Source of the DNA: JBMOKU01 sp049324315
GTDB lineage: Bacteria; Bacillota; Clostridia; Peptostreptococcales; Thermotaleaceae
NCBI GenBank assembly: GCA_049324315.1
Contig: JBMOKU010000062.1
Location: forward strand, 1-44,944
Reading direction: 5' to 3'
DNA: 44,944 nucleotides
Both the position numbers and the translations under genes were made by a program. A model generated the notes under the pieces. That model saw only the letters and a program-made list of their open reading frames with translations, was not told the origin of the DNA and made no database searches. Positions 7,268 to 15,065 of the stretch are shown piece by piece (position 1 is the stretch's first letter; each line of letters begins with the position of its first letter).

Positions 7268-8494
7268 ATGGCAAAAATACGCATTCACCAACAAAAAATG
7301 GCTGATCCCATAGAATTAATAAAGATTTGTCCCTTTAGTGCCATAGAATATGATGGCAATCAGCTTTCCATTAATGCAGCCTGTAAGATGTGCAAGATCT
7401 GTGTCAAAAAGAGCCCTGATGTATTTGAATGGGTGGAAGAAGAAATTATTGCAGTAGACAAAAGTGCATGGAAGGGAATTGCTGTTTATGTTGATCATGT
7501 GGAAGGAGAAATCCATCCGGTCACTTATGAACTAATCGGTAAGGCCAGAGAACTGGCCGAAAAAATCAATCATCCGGTATATTGTCTCTTTATGGGGCAT
7601 CACATCAAAGAAAAGGCGAATGAGCTTCTGCATTATGGTGTAGATGAAGTATTTGTCTATGAGGATGAAGCACTGAAGGATTTTAGAATAGAACCGTATA
7701 CCGCAGTGTTTGAAGACTTCATCAATAACCAAAGGCCATCTATTGTATTGGTGGGAGGAACAACAGTAGGAAGATCTCTTGCTCCAAGGGCAGCAGCCCG
7801 ATTTAGAACGGGACTTACTGCAGACTGTACGATTCTAGGTGTTCAGGAAAACACGGATCTGGATCAGATAAGACCTGCTTTTGGCGGCAATATCATGGCC
7901 CATATTTTTACACCAAATCATAGACCGCAGTTTGCAACGGTAAGATACAAAATATTCTCAGCACCTGAGAGAGCAGAGACACCAACAGGTAAAATCACAC
8001 CATGTTCTATTGCGGCAGAGAAACTGGCTTCGAAGATAGAGGTTCTGGATATTAAACAAAAAGAAAAGGAAGAAAGTATAGAAGATGCAGAAGTGATCAT
8101 CGTAGCAGGGAGAGGTATCAAGAAGCAGGAAGATCTGGCTATGATTCGTCAATTGGCTGAACTTCTAGGTGCACAGGTGGCCAGTACAAGACCTCTTATT
8201 GAGGCTGGATGGACAGACCCAAGAAAGCAAATCGGATTGAGCGGAAGAACGGTAAAGCCAAGATTGATTATCACCTGTGGGGTCTCAGGAGCCATTCAGT
8301 TCGTAGCAGGTATGAATAATTCAGAGTGTATCATTGCCATTAATCAAGACGAGCATGCGCCTATTTTTAAAGCAGCCCATTATGGGATTGTGGGAGATAT
8401 CTATGAAATACTGCCAAGATTGATTGAAAACTTAAGCGGCTCAGGAGAAAAAATAACGATAGCGAATCTGCAGTGTGCTCTTACGAAAGAATAG
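7268..8494 (+). CDS. lctC: EtfA with N-terminal Fe-S domain (lactate-linked)
   Basis: The alpha subunit of the lactate electron transfer flavoprotein, 408 residues. Residues 1-60 form a small ferredoxin-like domain with Cys21 (in CPFSAIEYDG) and Cys39, Cys42 and Cys45 (in CKMCKIC), enough for one [4Fe-4S] cluster. Next come the EtfA N-domain (about 70-255) and the C-terminal FAD domain with SGAIQFVAGMNNSECIIAIN and APIFKAAHYGIVGDIYEILP. The Fe-S extension is typical of the confurcating Etf of lactate dehydrogenases such as A. woodii LctC. A TTG at 7250 is in frame, but GGAGG at 7257-7261 points to the ATG at 7268, so the gene does not overlap etfB. Confidence 0.9.
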   Translation: MAKIRIHQQKMADPIELIKICPFSAIEYDGNQLSINAACKMCKICVKKSPDVFEWVEEEIIAVDKSAWKGIAVYVDHVEGEIHPVTYELIGKARELAEKINHPVYCLFMGHHIKEKANELLHYGVDEVFVYEDEALKDFRIEPYTAVFEDFINNQRPSIVLVGGTTVGRSLAPRAAARFRTGLTADCTILGVQENTDLDQIRPAFGGNIMAHIFTPNHRPQFATVRYKIFSAPERAETPTGKITPCSIAAEKLASKIEVLDIKQKEKEESIEDAEVIIVAGRGIKKQEDLAMIRQLAELLGAQVASTRPLIEAGWTDPRKQIGLSGRTVKPRLIITCGVSGAIQFVAGMNNSECIIAINQDEHAPIFKAAHYGIVGDIYEILPRLIENLSGSGEKITIANLQCALTKE

Positions 8495-8505
8495 GAGGGA
8501 ATCGG

Positions 8506-9900
8506 ATGGGTTATAAGGTGATTGATGAAAAAGATATAGCTTTTCTAGTGTCTGTTTGCGGTGAAGATCGAGTTTTTATAGGCGAGGCAATCAATGAGGA
8601 TTTTGCCCATGATGAACTGGGAGGTGTCAAAAGACTTCCAGACGTATTAATTGAAGTGGACAGCACAGAAGAGGTTTCGAAAATAATGAAATATGCGTTT
8701 GAGCATCATATTCCTGTTACGCCGAGAGGCCAAGGAACTGGTCTGGTGGGTGCGTCTGTAGCCATACATGGCGGGATTATGATGAATATGAGCAAGATGA
8801 ACAAAATTCTTGAGTTAGATGAAGAAAATTTATTATTAACAGTGGAACCTGGCGTTCTGTTAATGGAAATATCCAAATTTGTAGAACAACACGACCTGTT
8901 TTACCCGCCTGACCCGGGAGAGAAGAGTGCAACCATTGCCGGGAATATTAATACGAATGCTGGTGGTATGAGAGCCGTGAAATACGGCGTTACAAGGGAT
9001 TATGTGAGAGGCCTTGAAATCGTACTTCCAAACGGCGAAATCATGGAAGTGGGTGGAAAAATCGTAAAAAACAGTTCAGGATATAGTTTAAAGGATCTAA
9101 TCGTAGGTTCAGAGGGAACACTGGCTATTGTAACCAAAGCGGTTTTAAGACTGCTGCCCCTTCCGAAGAAAGCAATCAGCTTATTAATTCCTTTCCCGGA
9201 TTTAGCGGCAGCCATTGAAACAGTGCCAAAGATCATTAAATCGAAGGCGATTCCAACGGCGGTAGAATTTATGGAAAGAGAAGCAATTTTAGCGGCGGAG
9301 GAATTTTTAGGAATGAAATTCCCTGACAAATCTTCTGATGCCTACCTGCTGCTGACCTTTGATGGTAACAGTAAAGAAGAAATTGAAAATGCCTATGAAA
9401 AGGTTGCACATATCTGTTTAGATGCAGGGGCTCTGGATGTATTGATTTCAAATACTCAGGAAAGACAGGAATCTATTTGGAAGGCACGGGGTGCATTCCT
9501 GGAAGCAATCAAGGCTACGACTACGGAAATGGACGAATGTGACGTGGTGGTACCAAGGAATAGGGTGGCAGAATTTATTAAATATACCCATGAACTGCAG
9601 AAGCAGTTTGATGTACGTATCAAAAGCTTCGGGCACGCGGGGGATGGAAACCTTCATATCTATGTGCTGCGGGATGAACTGGGAGAAGAAGCTTGGCACA
9701 AGAAGCTGCAGGAAGTGTTTGACTGTATGTACAGTAAATCCAGAGAATTAGGTGGACAGGTATCTGGAGAACACGGAATTGGCTATGCCAAGAAGCCTTT
9801 CTTGGAAGAATCCATGGGTGAAAAGGGTATGGATCTGCTAAAAAACATAAAGCTGGCTTTTGATCCAAAAAATATATTAAATCCCGGGAAAGTGTGCTGA
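8506..9900 (+). CDS. lctD: FAD-linked lactate dehydrogenase (LctD/GlcD family)
   Basis: A 464-residue flavoprotein that oxidises lactate to pyruvate. The PCMH-type FAD domain runs from about residue 35 to 215, with VTPRGQGTGLVGASVAIHGG, DPGEKSATIAGNINTNAGGM and a glycine-rich VGGKIVKNSSGYSLKDLIVG segment. The C-terminal FAD oxidase domain includes HAGDGNLHIYVLR and the signature SGEHGIGYAKK near the end. Working with EtfAB it should drive lactate oxidation with NAD+ at the cost of reduced ferredoxin, as shown for A. woodii LctBCD. The start is ATG at 8506 behind TAGGAGGG; an in-frame GTG at 8473 inside etfA is less likely. A strong terminator follows, so the permease gene may be expressed partly on its own. 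D- versus L-lactate preference is not readable. Confidence 0.9.
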   Translation: MGYKVIDEKDIAFLVSVCGEDRVFIGEAINEDFAHDELGGVKRLPDVLIEVDSTEEVSKIMKYAFEHHIPVTPRGQGTGLVGASVAIHGGIMMNMSKMNKILELDEENLLLTVEPGVLLMEISKFVEQHDLFYPPDPGEKSATIAGNINTNAGGMRAVKYGVTRDYVRGLEIVLPNGEIMEVGGKIVKNSSGYSLKDLIVGSEGTLAIVTKAVLRLLPLPKKAISLLIPFPDLAAAIETVPKIIKSKAIPTAVEFMEREAILAAEEFLGMKFPDKSSDAYLLLTFDGNSKEEIENAYEKVAHICLDAGALDVLISNTQERQESIWKARGAFLEAIKATTTEMDECDVVVPRNRVAEFIKYTHELQKQFDVRIKSFGHAGDGNLHIYVLRDELGEEAWHKKLQEVFDCMYSKSRELGGQVSGEHGIGYAKKPFLEESMGEKGMDLLKNIKLAFDPKNILNPGKVC

Positions 9901-9903
9901 TGT

Positions 9904-9938
9904 AAAGTAAGCCATGCTTTCTGCATGGCTTACTTTTT
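9904..9938 (+). terminator. Intrinsic terminator after lctD
   Basis: AAGTAAGCCATGC pairs with GCATGGCTTACTT across a five-base loop, followed by Ts. It separates the dehydrogenase from the permease and may set a lower level for the latter. Confidence 0.85.
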
Positions 9939-10018
9939 AATGAACCATGTAAAAAAATAACAAAAATTAAATAATATTACATGTCGGCGCGAATTGTGCT
10001 GAGAAAGGGGCGAAATAT

Positions 10019-11674
10019 ATGTATGCATTTATGGCGTTTCTACCGATATTGGTAACAATCATTATGATGGTTGGGTTCAACTGGGCAGCCAAAAAAGCCT
10101 TGCTTGTTGCTTGGATCTTAGCAGCAGTAATAGCCTTAGGTGTTTGGAAAATGGATTTCCACAACGTTTTGGCATATTCTGTTTTCGGCGTATTAAAAGC
10201 GATTGACGTACTGATTATTATCTTTGGTGCCATTCTGATTCTGAACACACTAAAGCAATCTGGTGCTATGGCTACCATCAATAATGGGTTCAACGGAATC
10301 ACCAAAGACAGGAGGATTCAAGCCATTATCATTGGATGGATGTTTGGTGCATTTATTGAAGGTGCAGCAGGTTTCGGTACACCTGCTGCGTTGGCTGGCC
10401 CGCTTTTAGTAGGATTAGGTTTTCCGCCGTTGGCCGCTGCTATGGTTGCCTTGATATTCAATAGTACACCAGTGTCCTTTGGGGCGGTTGGTACCCCTAT
10501 CTTTGGAGCGATGAGTACCATTGCCAATAACTTAGAAGCTACCGGCGTGTCACCTGAAGTATTTAAGATGACCATGACGAAGTGGATTGCATTATCCCAC
10601 GGTTTGGTAGGTTCATTTATACCTCTTTTAGCCATATGCCTGCTTACAAAGTTCTTTGGTAAAGAAAAATCAATTAAGCCCGGTCTAGAAGCAGCCCCTT
10701 TCGCAATATTTGCCGGCTTTGCATTTACGGTCCCCTATATACTCATCGCCACTGTTTTTGGTCCTGAACTACCTTCATTAGTAGGTGCATTCATTGGATT
10801 GGCAATCGTTGTCCCGGCAGCTAAGAAGGGGTTCCTTATGCCAAAGAAGCAATGGGATTTTCCACCGGTTTCTGAATGGGCACAGGATTGGAAATCTACG
10901 ACGGACACCGGTAATGTCGGTGAAGCAAAAATGTCTCTACTAAAGGCATGGACGCCTTATATCTTGATTGCAGTCATCCTTGTTATAACACGTATCCCTT
11001 CCTTTGGTCTTAAAAATTTGCTTTCAGCTCAGGAAATCGTTATATCCAATGTACTTGGGGTTGAAAAACTGAATTATGCACTGAAATGGGCATATTTGCC
11101 CGGAACAATTCCTTTTATGCTGGTTGCATTGATAACCCATGTACTACACGGCATGAGCGGTACACAGATAAAAACAGCTTGGAGCAATACCTTTAAACAG
11201 CTTACAGGAGCAGCCATCGCTTTATTTGCTGGGGTAGCCATGGTACAGCTTATGCTGAATTCAGGCGTGAACGAGGCCGGACTGGCAAGCATGCTTACAG
11301 AAATGGCAAAGGCAGCAGCAGGATTAGCCGGAAATGCATATCCTTTCTTTGCTCCCTTTATCGGTGTGCTAGGCGCGTTTATGTCTGGGTCCAACACTGT
11401 ATCCAACATTTTATTCTCATCCCTGCAATTTGAAACAGCCACCATACTAGGGATGCCTCAGGTCTTGATTGTAGCCCTGCAAGTTATCGGAGGCGCCGTG
11501 GGAAATATGATTTGCATCAATAACGTCGTAGCCGTTTGTGCAACGGTTGGATGTATCGGTGTTGAAGGAAAGATCATTAAGAGAAATGCCGTTCCATGTT
11601 TTATTTACGGAATTATCGTTGCGACAGTTATCGCATTGTTAATTTACAGCGGATTTAATCCATTGCCTTTATAG
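10019..11674 (+). CDS. lctP: Lactate permease (LldP/LctP family)
   Basis: A 551-residue integral membrane protein with at least twelve hydrophobic helices, normal for the lactate permease family (TC 2.A.14). Family landmarks are FGAFIEGAAGFGTPAALAGP, FNSTPVSFGAVGTPIFGAMS, PFIGVLGAFMSGSNTVSNIL and the late GGAVGNMICINNVVAVCATVG. It imports lactate with protons or sodium for the racemase and dehydrogenase encoded upstream. The start is ATG at 10019 with AAAGGGG eight bases upstream. It lies 118 bases after lctD, beyond a terminator, and ends in its own strong terminator. Confidence 0.93.
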   Translation: MYAFMAFLPILVTIIMMVGFNWAAKKALLVAWILAAVIALGVWKMDFHNVLAYSVFGVLKAIDVLIIIFGAILILNTLKQSGAMATINNGFNGITKDRRIQAIIIGWMFGAFIEGAAGFGTPAALAGPLLVGLGFPPLAAAMVALIFNSTPVSFGAVGTPIFGAMSTIANNLEATGVSPEVFKMTMTKWIALSHGLVGSFIPLLAICLLTKFFGKEKSIKPGLEAAPFAIFAGFAFTVPYILIATVFGPELPSLVGAFIGLAIVVPAAKKGFLMPKKQWDFPPVSEWAQDWKSTTDTGNVGEAKMSLLKAWTPYILIAVILVITRIPSFGLKNLLSAQEIVISNVLGVEKLNYALKWAYLPGTIPFMLVALITHVLHGMSGTQIKTAWSNTFKQLTGAAIALFAGVAMVQLMLNSGVNEAGLASMLTEMAKAAAGLAGNAYPFFAPFIGVLGAFMSGSNTVSNILFSSLQFETATILGMPQVLIVALQVIGGAVGNMICINNVVAVCATVGCIGVEGKIIKRNAVPCFIYGIIVATVIALLIYSGFNPLPL

Positions 11675-11682
11675 AAAAAATA

Positions 11683-11727
11683 AAAGAACAGATTGACTTG
11701 CGGTATCGGTCAATCTGTTCTTTCATT
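11683..11727 (+). terminator. Intrinsic terminator after lctP
   Basis: A perfect 15-bp stem, AAAGAACAGATTGAC (11683-11697) with GTCAATCTGTTCTTT (11709-11723). It closes the lactate module. Confidence 0.85.
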
Positions 11728-11792
11728 TATGATTAAATATATAAATAATAAATGCAATTAAAGTTAGAATATTCAAAAAAATATCGAGAAAT

Positions 11793-11848
11793 GACAAAAT
11801 TCGACATTGCTTTTTCTATTTTTATGGTATGATATTAGTGCAAGCACT
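11793..11848 (+). promoter_or_regulatory. Candidate agr promoter region
   Basis: TATGAT at 11828-11833 is preceded by TGG, an extended -10 element. Two GACA repeats spaced ten bases apart (11793, 11803) cover the -35 area. A palindrome, AGTGC-AA-GCACT (11837-11848), sits at the expected transcription start. The repeats or palindrome could bind a regulator; which one is unknown. Confidence 0.4.
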
Positions 11849-11880
11849 TACAAATTAAAAAGAAAGAGAGGGAAATACAT

Positions 11881-12015
11881 ATGATGAAGTTTATGAAAAA
11901 CAACTCATTCAAAATTCTTACTCTATTCGCACTATTTGTAGGTACCGCATCAGCATCAGCAGCAACAATGGTGCTAACGCATCAGCCCGAATGTCCGAAA
12001 GAACTACTTAAATAA
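11881..12015 (+). CDS. agrD: AgrD-like cyclic autoinducer propeptide (44 aa)
   Basis: A 44-residue peptide following AAAGAGAGGG. The layout is that of AgrD propeptides: a basic amphipathic leader (MMKFMKNNSFKILTLFALFV), an Ala/Ser-rich middle, a five-residue ring region, and a tail with the PKEL recognition motif (HQPECPKELLK). Aligning PKEL with Staphylococcus aureus AgrD puts the ring at residues 29-33, TMVLT, so Thr29 lies where the thiolactone cysteine normally sits. The only cysteine, Cys38, is in the tail. The peptide would be cut and cyclised by the AgrB-like protease and sensed by the AgrC-like kinase encoded just downstream. A Thr-based lactone, another ring position, or loss of function are all possible. 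Confidence 0.75.
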   Translation: MMKFMKNNSFKILTLFALFVGTASASAATMVLTHQPECPKELLK

Positions 12016-12041
12016 GAACGATATTTTATATCGTTCTTATT
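12011..12041 (+). terminator. Hairpin between agrD and agrC
   Basis: A perfect 14-bp stem, AATAAGAACGATAT with ATATCGTTCTTATT, and a three-base TTT loop, starting inside the agrD stop region. Only TTTTG follows, so it may be a partial terminator or processing site that lets agrD be expressed above agrC and agrB. Confidence 0.6.
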
Positions 12042-12061
12042 TTGATAAAGGAGAAGAACCC

Positions 12062-13438
12062 ATGGATTTGCTTACAATCATGAATGAAATTGTATTTGCA
12101 GCAGTTGAAGGCCTAATAATTATCTTAATATATTCTATATTATCAAATCATAGGAGATTCTGTTTCGATAACAAGCTGAAGACCCTTGTGTTCATAGTAT
12201 TTTATGTAATATTTTCCTATTGGGCTACCATGTACTTACCCTTAGGCTATCATACCCTAGCCATCGTTGTTTCTGCATCCATATCGTTAGGGGTAATATC
12301 TGGAATTAGCTTATGGAGAGCATTTATTACTATGATTATAGTAGCTATTTTTGTGATGGCCACCGAAGGAATTTTTGTTCTGGGTATTACAAGTCTTATG
12401 AAAATAAATATATCTGAGATAATTGACAGCCCCATAAATAAACTTTTCCTCTCTTTGGGGGTAAAAACATTTGAAGTGTTGTTAATTATACTTGGGTTTA
12501 GAATAAATAAAAGCTTCTTTAAAAACATGACAACTGATGCCAATGGCAATATTGTATCGTATTTTCTGCTAGGTATTTTTTTGATTGGAGTATTGACCTT
12601 TAGTACCACTTATGTAATTAACGAAAAAGTGAATTTAATTCTATATGAGGCATTGATATTGGGGATCTTTCTAATTTTTATCTGTATAGGCGGTATTGTT
12701 TACAGAGATATGATCAAATTATGGAAGATACAACAAAAATACAAGCTGCAGGAAGAATATATAAGAAATATAGAAGAGATTATTGGTATCATTCGGAGAG
12801 AAAAGCATGATTTCTCAAATCATATCAATACGGTGTATGCCCTCTGTATGCTTAATAAAGAAGATACAATAGAGCGAATAAAAACATATCTGGATAAACT
12901 GACACATAATCTGCATTCAAGCTATCACTACTATAATACCGGTGATGACTATTTTGATGGATTATTAGCTGTCAAGAGCAATTATGCATTTACCCATAAT
13001 ATCCATATGGATGTGGAATTTGAAGAGCCTTTGAATCGATTATCGGTAGATTCGTATGATCTGATAGGTATCATTAGCAATATAATTGATAATGGCTTTG
13101 ATGCTTTGCTAGCCCAATCTGAGAATGATCAAAAGATTATGTCTATCTATACCTATATTGAAGATAATGTATTTTATCTGTCCATAGCAAATAATGGACC
13201 ATCTATACCACAAGATTATATTGAAAAGATTTTTGAAAATGGATTTTCAACAAAAAATGAAAATAAAGAAGAACATGGTTTAGGTTTATTTATTACGAAA
13301 AAACTTGTTGAAAAGAATAATGGAAAAATCCTGGTGAAAAGCTCAGAGGAAGAGACCGAGTTCTTGATAGCATTTAAAATAAAGGAGATAAACCATGGAG
13401 ACACTAGCAAGGAAGATTACGCACTTTATAAAATTTAA
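12062..13438 (+). CDS. agrC: AgrC-like sensor histidine kinase
   Basis: A 458-residue membrane kinase. Six or seven hydrophobic helices fill residues about 8-215, the peptide-sensing part. A short coiled linker (KIQQKYKLQEEYIRNIEEI) leads to the phospho-acceptor box with REKHDFSNHI, His at about residue 249, typical of AgrC/HPK10 kinases. The C-terminal GHKL ATPase domain has IIDNGFDAL (N-box), NNGPSIP and EEHGLGLFITKKLVEKNNG. The start is ATG at 12062 with AAGGAG upstream. The end overlaps agrB by 44 bases, implying translational coupling. It should sense the AgrD-derived peptide. No LytTR response regulator of the AgrA type follows; the nearest regulator (19009-19710) is of the OmpR family and has its own kinase. 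Confidence 0.88.
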   Translation: MDLLTIMNEIVFAAVEGLIIILIYSILSNHRRFCFDNKLKTLVFIVFYVIFSYWATMYLPLGYHTLAIVVSASISLGVISGISLWRAFITMIIVAIFVMATEGIFVLGITSLMKINISEIIDSPINKLFLSLGVKTFEVLLIILGFRINKSFFKNMTTDANGNIVSYFLLGIFLIGVLTFSTTYVINEKVNLILYEALILGIFLIFICIGGIVYRDMIKLWKIQQKYKLQEEYIRNIEEIIGIIRREKHDFSNHINTVYALCMLNKEDTIERIKTYLDKLTHNLHSSYHYYNTGDDYFDGLLAVKSNYAFTHNIHMDVEFEEPLNRLSVDSYDLIGIISNIIDNGFDALLAQSENDQKIMSIYTYIEDNVFYLSIANNGPSIPQDYIEKIFENGFSTKNENKEEHGLGLFITKKLVEKNNGKILVKSSEEETEFLIAFKIKEINHGDTSKEDYALYKI

Positions 13439-13979
13439 CAATCTAAATTTGACAGACTTAGAAATAAAGAAAATTGAATTTGGACTAACATGCATGATTG
13501 GTGAATTAAGCAAGGTGCTGATGTACCTAATCATATTTTCAATGTTTCAGGTGATAGAATACTTCCTTGTAGGTTTAGTATTCTTTTGTATCCTTAGATT
13601 AGTGGCAGGGGGATTTCATGAAAATACCTATTGGAGATGTTTTTTCACTAGCCTGCTGATATTCACAATTATTGTTGTGACAAGCAGCAACGTCACTTTA
13701 TCAATGACTCAAAAGATTTTTGTAGTATTTATGTCATTACTATTAATCTGCAGATATGCGCCGGTAGATCATCCCAATAAGCCAATTATCAGCGAAGTAA
13801 GGAGAAAAAGATTTAAACTATTATCAATTTTTATGTGTTTATTTCTAGGAACAATAAGCCTGTTATTAAAGGATGCGCTGTCAGTAGCAGCAGTTACTGC
13901 AATTTTTCTCGAAGCACTAACTCTTCCGCTAGGGGAAATTATAAAAAGGAGTCATAAATATGAAAGTATTGAAGGGTGA
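13395..13979 (+). CDS. agrB: AgrB-like peptide-processing protease
   Basis: A 194-residue multi-pass membrane cysteine protease that cleaves and cyclises AgrD. The catalytic pair is visible as His75 and Cys82 in GGFHENTYWRC, with the same seven-residue spacing as His77/Cys84 of S. aureus AgrB. RLVAGGFH and the later RYAPVDHPNKPI are family hallmarks. Helices lie at about residues 38-70, 83-100, 105-120, 145-160 and 165-180. The start is ATG at 13395 with AAAGGAGA upstream, inside the end of agrC. It overlaps the next small gene by 20 bases. Gene order here is D-C-B rather than the staphylococcal B-D-C-A. Confidence 0.92.
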   Translation: METLARKITHFIKFNNLNLTDLEIKKIEFGLTCMIGELSKVLMYLIIFSMFQVIEYFLVGLVFFCILRLVAGGFHENTYWRCFFTSLLIFTIIVVTSSNVTLSMTQKIFVVFMSLLLICRYAPVDHPNKPIISEVRRKRFKLLSIFMCLFLGTISLLLKDALSVAAVTAIFLEALTLPLGEIIKRSHKYESIEG

Positions 13980-14199
13980 GTTAATCGTAGAAGAGAATAT
14001 AGTAAGTATTTTTAAAATGCCATTTCAGGATGAAAAAAGCTTCTTTTTCGCACTTGTAACATTATGCGATAGATTTAAAATAGATATTCCTGTATGGACA
14101 TTTAGAGAGGATAAGCTGATGAGTGAGAAGGGAGAAATAACCATTCCTGTGGAAGAACATAAAAGTCTAAGATTGATTATAAGCGACGGAGATAAATAA
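13960..14199 (+). CDS. Unrecognised 79-aa protein in the agr operon
   Basis: A soluble 79-residue protein with AAAAGGAG seven bases before ATG at 13960. It overlaps the end of agrB by 20 bases, so it is almost certainly co-translated with the agr genes. The sequence is an acidic alpha/beta mix (GELIVEENIVSIFKMPFQDE, then FFFALVTLCDRFKIDIPVW, then strand-like ITIPVEEHKSLRLIIS), with no signal peptide or membrane segment. I do not recognise a family. It takes the place where agrA might be expected but is far too small to be a response regulator. A hairpin with a T-run follows at 14291. Confidence 0.75.
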   Translation: MKVLKGELIVEENIVSIFKMPFQDEKSFFFALVTLCDRFKIDIPVWTFREDKLMSEKGEITIPVEEHKSLRLIISDGDK

Positions 14200-14290
14200 A
14201 TATAAGTAAGAATAAAGGCCTAATAGTTAATGCTATTAGACACTAGATTTCAGACAAACACCGTTATTAGATTAATAATAGTGGCGAAGG

Positions 14291-14345
14291 ATGCGTCCAA
14301 TTTTGGACGCATTTTTATCGTAAACAGTAAAACAGGCATACACTA
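14291..14345. terminator. Terminator hairpin, copy 1 of a three-copy repeat
   Basis: ATGCGTCCAA pairs with TTGGACGCAT and is followed by TTTTT on the plus strand, ending the agr operon. The bases after it up to the DUF421 stop (CAGTAAAACAGGCATACACTAG) closely match the sequence beside the dapL pseudogene (18121-18180) and the intact dapL (23983-24046). Confidence 0.7.
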
Positions 14346-15065
14346 GCTAAAAAAAAGATTATCACCAAAAGATGTTGCATCCTTATAGCTTACGATATAG
14401 ATACCTTCGTCCTGTTGCCATTCAGCATAAAATATATCTTCTATCCTTTCTATGCCTTTTTTATGGATTTGCTTCTCCAACCAGCTTTGATCGAATCCAA
14501 GGGATTTTATATTATCTAACAACATTATTCCGTCTAAGACTAATGAAGTTGGCAAAAATACAGGCTTTTCCTCTAATTTTAAATCTATATTTGTGGGCGT
14601 ATCATATTTATATTTTTTCAATACGCTTAAAGTCCCATTTGTTTCCAATATGGCATAATCAACTTGTTTGATACAGAACACATCTTTTCCTCTAAGCAAG
14701 CCTAGCAGCTCATTTAAATCCATCTTATTTTTTTTTAACTGATTATAATCTATTATGCCTTGTCTTATGACGATTGATGGAGTACCTTCTAAAAATCCCC
14801 TGGTCTTACGAAATTCAAGTGTAATCTTTTCTGTAGTATAAATTAGCAATCCCCAAAACAAAATGGCATATATGATATTCTGAACGCCTATTTCACGGTC
14901 ATAAATGACATTACCCACAAGTTCTCCAAGGGTTATGGCCGAAATAAAGTGAAACAATGTTGTCTGATTCATGTGTATTTTTCCCATTACATTCGTAATA
15001 ACAAGCAGTGTAGCAAAGCCTACAATTAGTTTTATACTTATATGAATTAGAAATGTAAAGTCCAA
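14343..15065 (-). CDS. DUF421 (YetF-like) membrane protein
   Basis: A 240-residue protein of the DUF421/YetF family, whose members in Bacillus are spore or cell-surface associated membrane proteins of poorly known function. Three N-terminal membrane helices (about residues 5-25, 35-55, 60-80) include the family segment ISAITLGELVGNVIYD. The soluble part has GTPSIVIRQGIIDYNQLKKN, MDLNELLGLLRGKDVFCIKQ, VDYAILETNGTLSVLKK and a second alpha/beta domain ending near YIVSYKD. The start is a TTG at 15065 with AGGAGG nine bases upstream. It is convergent with the agr operon. Its last bases and 3' flank match those of dapL, see findings. Confidence 0.85.
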   Translation of the reverse strand: MDFTFLIHISIKLIVGFATLLVITNVMGKIHMNQTTLFHFISAITLGELVGNVIYDREIGVQNIIYAILFWGLLIYTTEKITLEFRKTRGFLEGTPSIVIRQGIIDYNQLKKNKMDLNELLGLLRGKDVFCIKQVDYAILETNGTLSVLKKYKYDTPTNIDLKLEEKPVFLPTSLVLDGIMLLDNIKSLGFDQSWLEKQIHKKGIERIEDIFYAEWQQDEGIYIVSYKDATSFGDNLFFS

